Of a DNA stretch of 64,000 bases, positions 12,250 to 23,698 are shown piece by piece. The position numbers were made by a program, and so were the translations under genes. The notes under the pieces are model-generated. The model saw only the letters and a list, made by a program, of their open reading frames with translations, was not told where the DNA came from and searched no databases. Position 1 is the first letter of the stretch, and each line of letters opens with the position of its first letter. Source of the stretch: Breviolum minutum Mf 1.05b.01 (taxonomy: Eukaryota > Sar > Dinophyceae > Suessiales > Symbiodiniaceae); the NCBI GenBank assembly GCA_000507305.1, contig DF239239.1, forward strand, positions 252,799 through 316,798, given 5' to 3'.

Positions 12250-12350
12250 TAGGTGGTGGTTTCAAGTATTTTTTATTTTCACACCTATTTGGGGAAGGTT
12301 TCCAATTTGACGAGCATATTTTTCAATTGGGTTGGTTCAACCACCAACTA
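12250..12350. repeat. MITE F4 copy
   Basis: TAGGTGGTGGTTTCAAGT..GGTTCAACCACCAACTA inverted ends with internal TTGGGGAAGGTTTCC. Confidence 0.85.
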
Positions 12351-14224
12351 GAAATCATCATGTTTAGCTTCCATAACAAATCTGGTGTATAACTTGGAAA
12401 AATAGACTTCACGGTGTACTTCACAATGTCCATCTTTAACTAGCTCGGTTCATCATCGTAAGTTGGGATTTGGTTCTTCGACGTTACAATTCACCAGCCC
12501 CAAATTTTCCAAAACACAGTGAATATCTCTACCAAGACCCTCCAAGGGGTACAATATAATATGTATATATATATATACTGTATATAAATAATATATATGT
12601 ATATTTATTTACAGATACCGGGACCCTCCAAGGGGTGCCAAATGGATGGTCAGGGGGGTGTCACTCAGCAACTCCTTAAGTGTCAAATACCACCCTTTCA
12701 AGGGTGCTGTTTTTTTGCCAAACAATTTTCAGGCAGGTGGGTGTGTTGTCCTGCTAGGTGACATGGGCTAAGCAGCTACCATGAATTTTCAGTTCAACAT
12801 GAAACCTTTATAAGATGGTTTCCATGTTCAGAATCTTCCATCCCAGGGTGCCATTTTCAGGTGAACCAGCCGTTCAACTTTGGGAGATTTGGCCCATTGG
12901 TGAAGGCAAAAGTTTTTATTGCCAAGTCAGAAAGACTCCCTTTCGTTGAGAAGCAAACAAAGGTTGGTTAAGTTGGGTTGATTCATAGGGGAGTTATACA
13001 TGATTCTCAACTCCTAGATGTTCCGACCTAACGAAAAAACATGTTGTAGGCCTGTCATCCCTGAGATGTTTAATCAACCCACTGGATATTATCTTGGCAA
13101 TTCTGCGAATGTGACACTTTTGGGATGGTGAAAATGTGACCTTTTGGAATTTCTTGGGATGTTTGTTTCTTTTTGGCAGGTGCGAGCTCAATTTTCGTGT
13201 GGGAATGCCTCCTGCCAGGGTGCTATGTTGGTTTGGGGAGTGTATCTTTCCCTTCCAATCCCATCCCCAGGTCATAGGATTATAGGGGAAATCCCTTCCT
13301 TAGGAGATACAAACGGATCCTTCGGGAATTAATCTGTTTATTGTTTCCCCCCAAAAATGATTGTTATTACCATCTTACATCATCCACCTATTCAGATGGC
13401 AATTTTGGATGCTGAAAACATGGCAACAACTACGAAAAAACATAAGTTCACCGACCACCCAACCTATACCTATCCAACCTCCCAGCAATGCTATAAGGCT
13501 GGTGATCTTTGTGCTTTCGAAGATTTCAACTTCAGCAAGGTTCGGGAGTAAAATTCTGGAAGATTAACGACTGCGGCTGGTTCACCTAAAAACCACCCAA
13601 TTGAAGTCCGGAAAATTTATCTGAACCAAACCATCATTTTCAGGTTCCATGTTAATCTGCCAGGGGTGTATGATGGAAATGAATTGGAAATACATCCACA
13701 GTAAGGTACCCTTCCTTACAAAAGGAAGGTATTTTTCTAGGGTGAGAGAAATCCCGAGAACCTCATAAGCCCACAAACCCTGAATCTGTGAAAAAATAAA
13801 GGAAGTGTCAAAAATGGGAAACCTGTAGAACTGAAGTGTGTTGGGCATTCTGAAGTGTTTTCAGCTTTTTTTGGTCAGTGCAAGGACTTGTTATGCTTCT
13901 GATGTTTTTTTTTGTTCAGGCGTTAGATTTAGGGAGGGTGGTACCTACGTGACTGGTTGATGTTTATGATGTATGTATGAGTGTCTATTGTGAATTTGGT
14001 ATATAAGGATTTATAGGAGGTATATACATATTTAATCAACATTACCGCCCCAGTTACGATCGATCCTTACAATAAAGTACCCTAGCCGGCACGGTACCAA
14101 AACTTGTTGAATTCACACACCTTTTCGCAGAGTACCCTGAAAAGTGGAGTGAGGGAATTCCCCACCCACAAAACAGCCTTTTAAGGTACAGTACCTTTAT
14201 TGCACTTGGATTTGTTTTAGTAAA

Positions 14225-14317
14225 CTTTTAACTTTCTGCCATGGTAAACCACCATTCAACCACCATTTGTGGAATATGTGTTTTTTTGCTCCAGCCACCT
14301 TAAGCAAATCTAAGTTC
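14225..14317. repeat. Repeat F5 copy
   Basis: CTGCCATGGTAAACCACCAT..CACCTTAAGCAAATCTAAGT. Confidence 0.75.
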
Positions 14318-15320
14318 GTGTTGAAGTATTTTAGGTAGCTCAGGGTTTAAGTTTGGTTGCTGAATGGTTGAACTTTTCCAACTGTTTTGCATGGTGGGTA
14401 AACAGTACCAGATGCGCATAGGTATCCGTGTCAAATACCCAAATATTTGGATGTCCCAGAAAGTTAGTAAACGGTTAGCAAGTGGGTTATACCCCCAATA
14501 TACCACATTTACAAGTAGGTTATAACCAAGTTACTAACCATTGATCCTAATGTCCAACGGGACATCCAAGTACCTTATGTAACTCACTTTAATCGACCTT
14601 TTTTTGAAATCCATACATCCATCCCAAAGAACTAAAAGATAAACCCAACAATTAGACATTTGCTAAAGGACCATTCCGTAGACATCCAGGCGAATCCCTC
14701 CTGAGGTGAACGGTGTTTGTTTTAGCTATGTTTTTGGGGTCCCTCAGTTTCGGTGGTGGCCCTGGATATCTAGGGATTGTCCTTTTATATGTCTCTGATG
14801 TTTGTTTAGGTTCCACACTTCAATGTGCTTGTTTTTTTCAACACAATGAATCCACAAGACTTCCATCTGAATCAACAGGCCGCCTTGAAGTTTTCAAAGC
14901 AGTTGACCAAGGATCAGGCATGGTACCGGGTACTACCGGGAATCTAAAAAGGGTTAGGTTGCTATAGTTAAAACGTCTCCAGTTGTGAAGATGCCAACTT
15001 CTTTGGTGGCGGCCATTTGGCGCAAGAGTTTTTTCGCCAACTTTGCAGGGATTTGCTGCCAGTGCATCCAGGTAGAGAAGAAGGTAAAGCATCTGGCGCC
15101 AGGTTCTTCATTACAAAAGCAGTAGGAGTTGAGTATTGTTACCAAGATTCCTGTGTTCAGCACCCTACCACTTTTTTCCACCGAGTCATAGCCCCTATAA
15201 ATGGCCGCAAAATAAATGGGTAACTGGTGTTGTAACCCCCTATCAATGGAGTATGTAACTGGTAAGGGCCCCAAGGCTCCCCTACCCGGTTGAAATTTCC
15301 TTCGCGGTTTCAACTGGCAG

Positions 15321-15397
15321 GTCTTTACCATGCTGAGAGCCTTGGTGCAGCGCATGGGTGATAGCATCTCCGAAGGAAGGCAGGATCAAGAACTCAT
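15321..15397 (+). CDS. Exon-like island directly followed by a MITE-borne splice donor
   Basis: After CAACTGGCAG, 77 bp read VFTMLRALVQRMGDSISEGR then QDQELM. Coding ends at 15397 and the next bases are GTGAGCAATGA, the left end of MITE F2. The exon/MITE border is thus also the best 5' splice site. Function unknown. Confidence 0.5.
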
Positions 15398-15560
15398 GTG
15401 AGCAATGAAAAAAAGGCCCCTGGTTGTTTAGGGTATATAATGTATATAGGGGATTATACCACCCATTGATGAGGGGATTATACTGAACCATTGTAAGGAT
15501 CCCTATTGAACAACCAATAATTTATGGAAAGTAAGGTTTATGTTTGGTGGCTCATGTCAT
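15398..15560 (+). repeat. MITE F2 copy beginning with GTGAGC
   Basis: GTGAGCAATGAAAAAAAGGC, then CCTGGTTGTTTAGGGTATAT, a palindromic TATA-rich centre, and GGATCCCTATT..CAACCA. Other copies: 40267-40447, 41960-42115, 62877-63039, reverse 32461-32565 and truncated reverse 23255-23338. The right end here is approximate. Confidence 0.8.
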
Positions 15561-16569
15561 GTTGACTCACCTCGAAGTTGAGCATTGAACAGTAAAAAAC
15601 AAACCTAAAGTGTTGCTCAACATGTGATGCTTGACACCCCGAAGATGATTGAAACATACATTTCAGACTAATTTTGAATGAGAATCAGGCCCTTTATCGA
15701 CAGAAGCATCAGTTTCCTTTACTATTTTCTACTTTCTACAAAGCCCGGCACCTGGGATGTATGAAGCCCTGGGATATACCTAGCAATTGATGCAGGATTT
15801 TTCAGCCTGGTTTTAGTATTGGAAGGAGTTGGTCGGTGGACCTTGGATTCCAAAAAGTGATGATTTTTTGGGATTGGGAAGAAACCAACCATCTACGAAA
15901 ACTAAGGGCTGGAAGTAGAAAATGGTGGCCCCCAAGGAAGCCATGATTTTTAGTTTCCATGCTAGTTTTTGGGGAGTGCATTTTGAGTTGGAAAAAAGTC
16001 TTAAAAGTCCTTTTGCGTTGATGATTTCGGGAATTCCAAGGGAATAGAGACCTTAGAAACTTTGGGCACCCTTTTTATCTGATTGAGCTATGCAAACATA
16101 TATTGGCAAAATCTTTGGAAACAGCCTCAGAAAATCTAAGAAATGTGTGTTTTTTTTGGGATTCAGTCAGGACCCCAAACTCTTTGGGATGATGACTATA
16201 CTCACCTTTGGCTAAGTGAACTTATACTAAATGAGCCGCAGAATACAAGGATTATATGATTATGAAATAGCACCTTATGGGAATCCCTTTAAAACAAGCA
16301 GGTCTTGTGGGATGGGATGGGAAAGAGGTTTGATTTTTATCACAACATATTTCTTAGAGCTGTTTGATTTGTTTGTGGGGAACAAAATGATCCAGCAAAA
16401 GAAAAGAAATGTGCCGGTGCAACAGACCCTTCGATATCTTCAATTAAATGGAAAAAAACTCAGTTTGAATCGTTTGAGCTATATTATCATATTCTTGACA
16501 TCACCAGTACCAAAAGCCCAGCTAACACCAAGACAACAGCAAATCCCGTTGAAGCAATCGCACTGCTAG
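15561..16569. other. No confident gene
   Basis: A 112-codon open stretch at 16231-16569 lacks protein-like composition. No repeat boundary recognised. Confidence 0.35.
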
Positions 16570-16681
16570 GGAGATGGACGTGGTCCTTGGCGACGTTGGC
16601 AAGTTCCCTGGCACTATTTTTGCAGACATGGTGTGGGATGGACGTGGGTACCTGTTGTCATGGTGGCAGCCTATGAACGAG
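16570..16681 (+). CDS. Exon-like island with good coding character
   Basis: After CTGCTAG the frame reads MDVVLGDVGKFPGTIFADMV then WDGRGYLLSWWQPMNE and stops at GAG|GTAAAT. 112 bp. It could be an internal exon or contain a start codon (ATG at 16574). No family recognised. Confidence 0.5.
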
Positions 16682-16929
16682 GTAAATTCAATTGACAAGT
16701 CAAAGCACCGAATGGTGCCTTGGGAGGGGTTGTGACCTTCCTGAAGTATTCCTATATATCCTTATGAAGGGATTAATTCTTTACCAGCACCCTTTAATTC
16801 ACCAGCATTCTCCCGCCGTGATACACCGTGGTTTTCTGGCCTGGTCGGGGGGGGGGTGGGCATTGGAAACGCCTTTTTGTCAGGTTAACTTTTCTGCATT
16901 TTCTGTGTTCCATCCATTCATACTTTGTG

Positions 16930-17020
16930 GTATATACCCGGACCCTCCAAGGGGTGCCAAATGGATGGCAAGGGGTGTTACTAAGCAATCTCCTAGGGTT
17001 CAATGGAGGGTGCTGCTAGT
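16930..17020. repeat. Dispersed repeat with CACCCTCCAAGGGGTG-type ends
   Basis: TATACCCGGACCCTCCAAGG..GCCAAATGGATGG, related to segments near 5990, 12615 and 44058. Confidence 0.6.
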
Positions 17021-17284
17021 TGTTCAGAGTGAAAACATATATACATATATATGCCTTTTTCCGTACCGCAAAAAAGTGAACTACGTTAGGGTTTAAGTAG
17101 ATTGGCAGTTTAATAGGCAATATTTAGGCCATCACTGCTAGGCTACCCGGATCTACCAGCCTTTTCCAGTGTACCTATAGACTTTGCCTTTGAAACAACC
17201 TGGTTCATTATTTCAGTGGTGAATGATTTTGGAAAAAGAGTGGTCTTTTTGGAATCTTGAGGGAGACATTCCGAACCCTGGGTT

Positions 17285-17365
17285 GGTGGAGCCCTGCCAT
17301 TTCGAAGTGCAGAAGAGGAAAATACTCGATTTCACCTTCAACTCAGAGAGTTGGTTAGCGAAAAG
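17285..17365 (+). CDS. Exon-like island, coiled-coil type
   Basis: One frame reads AEEENTRFHLQLRELVSEKQ after GAAGTGCAG, a heptad-like charged helix. A second open frame is present, so assignment is tentative. Confidence 0.33.
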
Positions 17366-17529
17366 CAACGTTAACTGCAAACTGCAAACTTGTTGTAAAG
17401 AAAGACATGTGACATATTATATAATCTTGCATATAGAGTAAGAAATATACAGTTTCACTTTCAATTGTTTTTTTTCCATATGGTCCTTTGAGTGAGTATA
17501 AAATGTTGGATTGAAAAATCCCGGGGTTT

Positions 17530-17659
17530 GTTGGAAGCATTTCGGAAACTTAGGTTTGTTTGCCGTGCTGATGGACCCAGATTTCAGTTTGCGCAGGAGT
17601 TCTACAGACAGGTCACGGTGGCCCGTGGTTTTAGGTCGCTGTTGGGGAAATATAGGAAA
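17530..17659 (+). CDS. Exon-like island ending at a MITE
   Basis: Reads FRKLRFVCRADGPRFQFAQE then FYRQVTVARGFRSLLGKY; GATTTCAG inside could be a 3' splice site (exon start 17588). The F3 element at 17660 follows directly. Alternative frames are also open. Confidence 0.35.
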
Positions 17660-17768
17660 TACATCTGCGAAGTTTAACGGCTCGCCCTTGAAAAATGATG
17701 GTTGGAAGACTATGTGCATTTTGGGATGGCAGATTTTCAGGGGCGAGCTGTTAAACTTCCAGGAAGTA
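17660..17768. repeat. MITE F3 copy
   Basis: TACATCTGCGAAGTTTAACG..GTTAAACTTCCAGGAAGTA, with internal GCTCGCCC / GGGGCGAGC inverted pair. Confidence 0.8.
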
Positions 17769-17978
17769 TCTTCCTCCAAAACGCATCAACACTAGTAGGC
17801 GAAAGAACTCTGATAGTCCTCCGACGTAGTAAGTGGCGGAGTGACTGACCGTGACTACTAACCACATACAAAGTGACATGATCATCCAGGGAACCGATGA
17901 AGTGTGGATGGTGGTTTCAACCTTACCCAAGTCATTTCATGCCCTAAATTTCGGACCCAATCTACTTGATCCCTTATC

Positions 17979-18082
17979 TACAAGGTGGGCCCCCAGCCTT
18001 ATAAATGGGTCAATGAGGTTATAACCCTACTTATAGAAGTTATAGCCCGATTTATAACTTGGTTTACAAGGCCCACCTTGTA
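17979..18082. repeat. MITE F1 copy
   Basis: TACAAGGTGGGCCC at the left and GGCCCACCTTGTA at the right; interior of TTATAAATGGG / ATAACCC motifs. 104 bp. Confidence 0.9.
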
Positions 18083-18777
18083 GGTATCCAAGATAGTGGT
18101 ACCTCAACAACAAAAACATGCGGAGTTTTTTTAAGCAGCTTCGCTCCAAGCTACGAAGGGATGCGAGGACCCAAAAGATAAGTACCGAGGTTGGTAGTTT
18201 ATCCCATTTTTTCAAGGTCTTGTACATTCCAGGTGGTACAGGATTTCTTCCATCAACAGTAGTATTTTCTCAGATACTTTGATGATTTCGGATGTTAATA
18301 TGGAATGCTTCAGCTTTGAGGCAAAATCCGAAACAATCCACGATTGTAATCCACGATCCACCAAGTTCACCCATTCCCAGAGTACCAATCTATTTTCATA
18401 TTTACCTAGATTTGGTTGTTTTTTTTATGGCAAATTAGTATAGGTATAGATTTATAAATATACCATTCTGGACTTTTGAATTTCATGGGATGTTCACCCC
18501 AAAATCACTGGAATGACAAATTCCAATCCCTATATAAAATCAATCCAAACCGCAATCTACTTGTTTCACCCATCTTCACCCCCATAAATTTTCCAAATGC
18601 TTGGATGTTTTGTTGTTTCATCCTTTTTTCCCGAAATTTCACCACCCCAGCGATCCTGGCTCACCTTCTGAGAATGAATTTTTTGGGAACCTAAATAGAG
18701 CAAAACTATGCTTTTCCTTTTCGTTTCAGTGATTAGACAACCCTTGCTCATCATCTGAGAATATGACGATTGATGCC

Positions 18778-18915
18778 TACAAGGTGGGCCCATACCAGTT
18801 ATAAATGGGGTTATAACCCCTAGACATGGACTTATAAATGGGTAATTGGGAATATAACCCTAGTTATATGGGGTTATAACTCCGTTTTTTTACTGGTAGA
18901 GGGCCCCACCTTGTA
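18778..18915. repeat. MITE F1 copy
   Basis: TACAAGGTGGGCCCATACCA..GGGCCCCACCTTGTA with the same ATAACCC-rich interior. Confidence 0.9.
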
Positions 18916-20211
18916 GGGAAGCTTTCACCTTCCGCAGTTTCGCCTTGTTTCGCCGCTCCCAAAAGGATCTGCCAGAGAGTGACTCTCGCGCGACTCCCGC
19001 GCCACGACGGGAGGGCGGCGCTGGCGCAGCCCCCGTTGCTCCGGCGCCTGCTGCGCCGCGGGTAGCGGCACAGCCTGCGGCGACAGGCAGCGCGAATTAA
19101 CGTGGTGGGTGTGTTTTTGCATGGCACACATGGGGCCGGATTTTTGTTTTTTTAGTATGTTGGGACCATGTTTTTTGGACATAAGTTTGTCACATCATGA
19201 TTGAAGATCATATGAGTGTCCTAAGGATCTTTGGATATTGAAGTTTTGGGTGGTGGTTTTAATAGTTTGTAAGATTCATTATTGTTTCTCTCTTTTGACC
19301 ACCTGGGATGTATAAAACTCTGCAACGACATCTTTACATGAAAAAATATTTGAAGACCTCCAATTCCTAGGCATCCAGTTATATTCTGGAATAATGATTG
19401 GGGTGTTAAATCACATCTTCAGCACAATATTTAAGATTTCATGTCCATTCTCAGAAGGTGAGCCAGGATCCTTATGGAAAATGTCATTGAATGTCAATTC
19501 ATGTTTGGCATGTTTGGTGTTCCAAACAAGAATACGGTAAAATACGTTTTGGTGGAAGAAAGGCTTCTTGATGGCTTGAATTTTCTCCGTCAAATGATCG
19601 ATCCACCCCCGGAAGTTTCACATTTCAACAGCCCCTGAAAAATGGCTGTTGGTTGAAAAGAAGACAGTTTGGTGGTGGTTTGAAACATTTGTTATTTTTA
19701 TCCCTGGGCAAATTATCCATTTTGATTTCTGCATATCTTTCTGTGTTGAAAGCACCAACGATCGAGACGATGAAGGGTTTCCTATTGGGAGTCGTTCACT
19801 TTTCAGGGGCGAAAAATGTTAAACAGACCCGACTTCTTAGGATCCAAGAAGTGTTTTTTTTCTTGGGTGGGATGGTTACATCTTCTTACCCTGAAATCTA
19901 TATCTGTGAGGGTCAATCAACTTCCATTGTTTTCCTATACCACTTTCGCAATGTTTTTAGATATATTGCCGTAAGAATTTGATTCATTACATATACCTTT
20001 GCCAGTTTAGAAAGGTTTTTTGGTGGGGGGTGTCTATGCAAACACCCTGCAAGGTCATTTTGCGTAGACCGTGGATGATAGATCTTGGGTTTTTTTGTTT
20101 ATCCATGATGTCGACATGTTCACCGAAACGCTGCGAAGTACAAAAGAAACGCTTCTGTTGCTGTAGTCTCAATGTCTACGTATGCAGGAGATTCTACTAT
20201 GCACCTTCTAT

Positions 20212-20300
20212 ACCCATAGGATCCATCTATTGTATGGTTTATTTGCCTACATTCACCTTAAACATCAAGCAAATGTAGGCAAATATACGAGTCCCATGGA
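20212..20300. repeat. Palindromic MITE F6 copy
   Basis: CATAGGATCCATCTATTGTA..TTTGCCTACATT and AATGTAGGCAAATATACGAG pair as a hairpin around TTAAACATCAA. Relatives near 43616, 47255, 60069, 60388 and 63558. Confidence 0.8.
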
Positions 20301-20506
20301 TGGTATGGGATATATCCTTCCATTATTGGGAGTATCATAGCTCACATACCCTGGCAAGATACCCCAAACTTCCCCTTTCACACCCACAAAAAGAAAGAAA
20401 TTCCTTGATAAAATTCTTAGTGAAACGTGAAACATCCGGGGTATCCTTCCAGGGGGCCATTTGTGGGTGAGATCTTAGAATAGCCCATTGATGGCAAAAG
20501 CCTCAT

Positions 20507-20653
20507 ATGTGCCAGGGTCTAAACTCTCATTATTTCCATATAATAGGGGATGGTCATCAACCCAATAGTAGGGTTTTATATACCCATTATCAGGATTCCT
20601 TATTAAAGGTGGGATGGCCATCCCCAATATAATGAGTTTAGACCCTGGCACAT
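20507..20653. repeat. Palindromic MITE F9
   Basis: ATGTGCCAGGGTCTAAACTC at the left has its exact complement GAGTTTAGACCCTGGCACAT at the right. The interior pairs further (GGGGATGG..CCATCCCC), so single-stranded DNA or RNA could fold into one long hairpin. A solo end lies near 42720 and a diverged copy near 11185-11340. Confidence 0.9.
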
Positions 20654-20671
20654 TTGAATTGGCCCTCTCAG

Positions 20672-20768
20672 GCAATAGCGCCACTCAAGACGCTGCTGTT
20701 GCCACATTGGTGCCAGAGATGACGCAGTCCGGGAGCTTAATTGGTGCAACGTTGCGCCCGACCTCGTG
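20672..20768 (+). CDS. Exon-like island
   Basis: After GGCCCTCTCAG the frame reads NSATQDAAVATLVPEMTQSG then SLIGATLRPTS and meets GTTTTT. It starts 18 bp after the F9 palindrome. Function unknown. Confidence 0.42.
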
Positions 20769-21211
20769 GTTTTTTCACCTTGTTTCAGGTCACTGGAAAT
20801 ATCATTGTAACTGAGTTAGTCAAACTTTAAGCTTGGCAAATCTTTGGGAACATCACTACTTATACCCGGTACCCTAAAAATTGGGTGTGTTTTTTCCCAT
20901 ATGTAACTTACTAAAAGTTAAACCTTTAGCTTTGGACCTAAAGTTTTGCCTATTTTAAAACATATGATTCGGTGCTGAAACTTGGATGGTGGATGTAAAG
21001 TTGGTACTTGAAGTCGATCGCTTGAGAAATTCTTGCGGCCTGAAACGTTACAAATGTCACCTAAAAAAAACTTCAAACTTGTGTTTTCGGTGTTGGGGAA
21101 TTCCCTTCCCACAGGGCCCCTATAACTACCGGTACATCAAGGGTGAGTAGCTCCATGTTGGGTTCACATATTCACCACTTCTCCCAAGTTCTCAAAGATT
21201 GAGGTCTGAAG

Positions 21212-21289
21212 ATGTCAAGGGATTTGATAGTGGCGTGCAACGACCCATGGGTCACTTGGAGAAACTGTAAATGCTGGGAGGACGACGCA
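21212..21289 (+). CDS. Exon-like island before a GTGAGC site
   Basis: Reads MSRDLIVACNDPWVTWRNCK then CWEDDA before GTGAGCAGTGAAAAG, a sequence like the left end of F2. Weak: a second frame is also open. Confidence 0.25.
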
Positions 21290-21387
21290 GTGAGCAGTGA
21301 AAAGAAAAAACTAACACTTCGAATAACATCCCATGAAGATGGGATTTCCTGTTACTTAGCCAGGATGTCAGCAGCAGCAGGAACAGA

Positions 21388-21617
<230 letters not shown>

Positions 21618-21831
21618 CCATGGATCCCTTTTTTTTTGGGGGGGGGGCACCACTACTTGGTGGGGGTAAGATGCCATTAAAGGGTCACCAGGATGACGGT
21701 AGTGCATGGCCCTTGAAATTAGATTATTTTTTGATAACATGGGACATAAGGTTTTGATAAATCCCAGGTGGTGCAGGATATATTCCACATGACTGGATCA
21801 CTGGTCTGTTTGCAAGACACAAAAAGATCAC

Positions 21832-21891
21832 TAGGTGGTGGCTTCAAACAGTCTTTATGTTCGCCCCTGTTTGGGGAAGAACCACCAACCG
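21832..21891. repeat. MITE F4 copy, shortened
   Basis: TAGGTGGTGGCTTCAAAC..TTGGGGAAGAACCACCAACC, lacking part of the interior. Confidence 0.7.
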
Positions 21892-22242
21892 GATCAACAT
21901 TGGATTTCATGAAGTATTTTGTTTACTTGCTGCCATTTGTTTCAATCATCGAAGACTTGGGGAAAAACAGGAAGGCAACAACTTCATTCCTGTTGGACCA
22001 AATTTCCGGACTCCCTATGTATATATACGTCTATGTATATATATATATATAAATATATTTATATTGACATATAAACAGCCATTCAAGTTGCGATGTTTTT
22101 CACCACTTTGAAACAGAAACATCCGAGACCGTTCCCGGCATCCTGTGGGTTTTGTTGTATCTCCTTGTCAGGTGAAACGGATCTTCAAAAATCTGCGTCA
22201 GCGCCTGGGCTATCGGCCTTGCAATTTAAGTGCCTTGGTAGC

Positions 22243-22398
22243 TACAGATGGGGGGCCCCGAGCCGATCGTTTTATAAATGGGGTGAAATGGGGCCCCTAT
22301 AAATGACCCTAAAAAATGGGTAACTGGAGTTTTTACCCTATACTTATAGGAGTTACTGTATATATTCCCAGTTATTAATGGTAGGGGCCCACCTTGTA
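22243..22398. repeat. MITE F1 copy, diverged left end
   Basis: TACAGATGGGGGGCCCC..GGGGCCCACCTTGTA, interior with TATAAATGGGG and TTATAGGAGTTA. Confidence 0.8.
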
Positions 22399-23254
22399 GG
22401 AAAAAAAATGTCTAGATACATACCTTTGAGAAAAATCTCAGGGCTGGAACAGAAGCAATGAAAGTTTGGCGAAGATGAGTTTCCTTTTTTGAAAGCAGGT
22501 GACTTTCAGGTTCCAGCCGTTATATAATGTTCCAGGGTGTAAGCAGGGATTGATGGAATGGGTGGTGTGATTTGGATCTTACCGCCCAAAAAGGGTTCCA
22601 GTGGCAAGATAAAGGTTTAGGTTGGGAGTGCTCCTGGTGGTGACTGGCATTTTGGGTGAGGGGTTTGATCCAAGTGGTAACCTTTACTGCAAGTTCTATA
22701 ATATCACAAGGTGGAAACCATAGTTGTAGATGAATCAAATGTGTCAAGCTCGGATGTTTTTTGAACTCTGCAAATTTTGGGAATTTGGGAATTGGAAAGT
22801 TTCTGAAAAAATTCTGTGAGAAACCCTGGCGATTCAAGTTGAATTAATCTCAAAAAATCTAGACATGCAAGTGATCCTCATGTCATACCTCCGTGGGCCC
22901 CCTGGAAGATACCACGGGTCCACATTTCACCAACAATTTTATGAAGGAATTTCTTTCTTTTGTCGGTGTGAAAGGGGAAGTTTGGTGTATTTTCCCAAAT
23001 TATGTGGGCAAAATCATTGACAGAAAAATCAGGCAGGTCAATAGTGGCCAAATTGATAACCACCACCACCCCCCAAGTTTAACACAGAACCTCAAGAATG
23101 ATGTACCTTTCCAAGTTCGGAATCTCCATCATCTCTGGAAAAATCCAGGCAATACCGGAAGACAAATGGATACCACGAGAGACTGTGGATTTGTAAATAT
23201 CTCATGAAATCTCCTCATTAAAGTCCACAAGTCCACTTTCTCTGAACAAAATCA
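22399..23254. other. No confident gene
   Basis: A weak plus-strand island near 23075-23205 (NLKNDVPFQVRNLHHLWKN) may be an exon. No other supported feature before the YR element. Confidence 0.35.
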
Positions 23255-23338
23255 GGGATCCTTATAGTGTTTTCTCTTTGATTCCCCATATAACTGGGTA
23301 GTATTTGATTCATCCCCTATATAACCCATACCATCCAT
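23255..23338 (-). repeat. Truncated MITE F2 copy interrupted by the YR element
   Basis: GGATCCTTAT..CCCCATATAACTGGGTAGTAT..CCCCTATATAACC aligns with the reverse F2 copy at 32461-32565, then stops where the YR element begins. The remaining F2 end (expected AACCATGG..GTCACTGCTCA) is not found after 31107. Confidence 0.65.
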
Positions 23339-23381
23339 GCATGACCCTTCATGCAATCATCTGCCTGTTAGAAATTTGGGC
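23339..23381 (+). repeat. A1: left split direct repeat of the YR element
   Basis: Begins GCATGACCCTTCATGCAATC and matches A2 at 30888-30930 over 43 bp with one difference (T versus C near the right end). It contains the short palindrome-like GCATGA..TCATGC. The first ATG of ORF1 lies 9 bp downstream. GCATG is also the last 5 bp of B1 and B2, so it is a candidate recombination core. Confidence 0.9.
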
Positions 23382-23389
23382 TTAAGTGA

Positions 23390-23698
23390 ATGGAAAGATC
23401 CGTGGCCATTGGTGCAACCAGTGGTTCATTGTCGGCATTGGTGCTTCGATTGGCCTCCGAGCTTCTATCTTCGCCTTTGCCTGTGGATTGTCCGCTTTGT
23501 GCTGAGTGCTTGGATCTCTCCATCTTCACTTTGGGCTCTTTGGATCTCCCCAGTGTTGCACTGGGCATTTGCATTGGTGTTCTAGCTGGCCCTCTACTTG
23601 ATCTCTGCTACTTGCTTCGTGCTTCGTGGCGGTCTTGGGTGAGGCATCGGTTGGATCAGCTTGCAAAGGGCTCCTATCCTCTTTACCGGCTTGCATGA
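23390..23698 (+). CDS. ORF1 of the YR element: small hydrophobic protein with a C-x2-C-x2-C motif
   Basis: 102 codons, starting 9 bp after repeat A1. The protein has a hydrophobic N-terminal third, a CPLCAEC motif at about residues 35-41, then a second hydrophobic stretch (GICIGVLAGPLLDLCYLL) and a basic tail. Its stop codon (23696-23698) overlaps the start of ORF2 in an ATGA tetranucleotide. That overlap, plus its position between A1 and ORF2, is the main reason to treat it as a gene. The function is unknown; a membrane or zinc-binding role is speculation. It could also be untranslated leader that is open by chance. Confidence 0.6.
   Translation: MERSVAIGATSGSLSALVLRLASELLSSPLPVDCPLCAECLDLSIFTLGSLDLPSVALGICIGVLAGPLLDLCYLLRASWRSWVRHRLDQLAKGSYPLYRLA

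Larger units (their letters stand above)
11812..15320. other. Mostly non-coding, MITE-rich
   Basis: Holds F4 (12250-12350), F5 (14225-14317), a CACCCTCCA-type repeat near 12615-12720 and an F3-like half near 13600-13672. Open stretches at 13357-13551 and 14954-15223 are possible exons but their strand and frame could not be decided. Confidence 0.4.
18083..20506. other. No confident gene; MITE-rich
   Basis: Includes a half F7 ending at 18263, F1 at 18778-18915, F6 at 20212-20300 and an F3-related segment near 19600-19830. GC-rich 18940-19100 is open on the minus strand, but its Arg/Ala-rich translation is low-complexity and not convincing. Confidence 0.4.

Noticed and set aside
15011..15026. 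Dinoflagellate spliced-leader relic (GCCATTTGGCGCAAG)
   Set aside because: Resembles the leader end but has a one-base deletion and a mismatch in a short window; chance match cannot be excluded and no tandem relics or exon follow.
18925..19182. GC-rich minus-strand gene
   Set aside because: Arg/Ala-rich translation from a short GC-rich patch, different frames equally open, no borders or motif.
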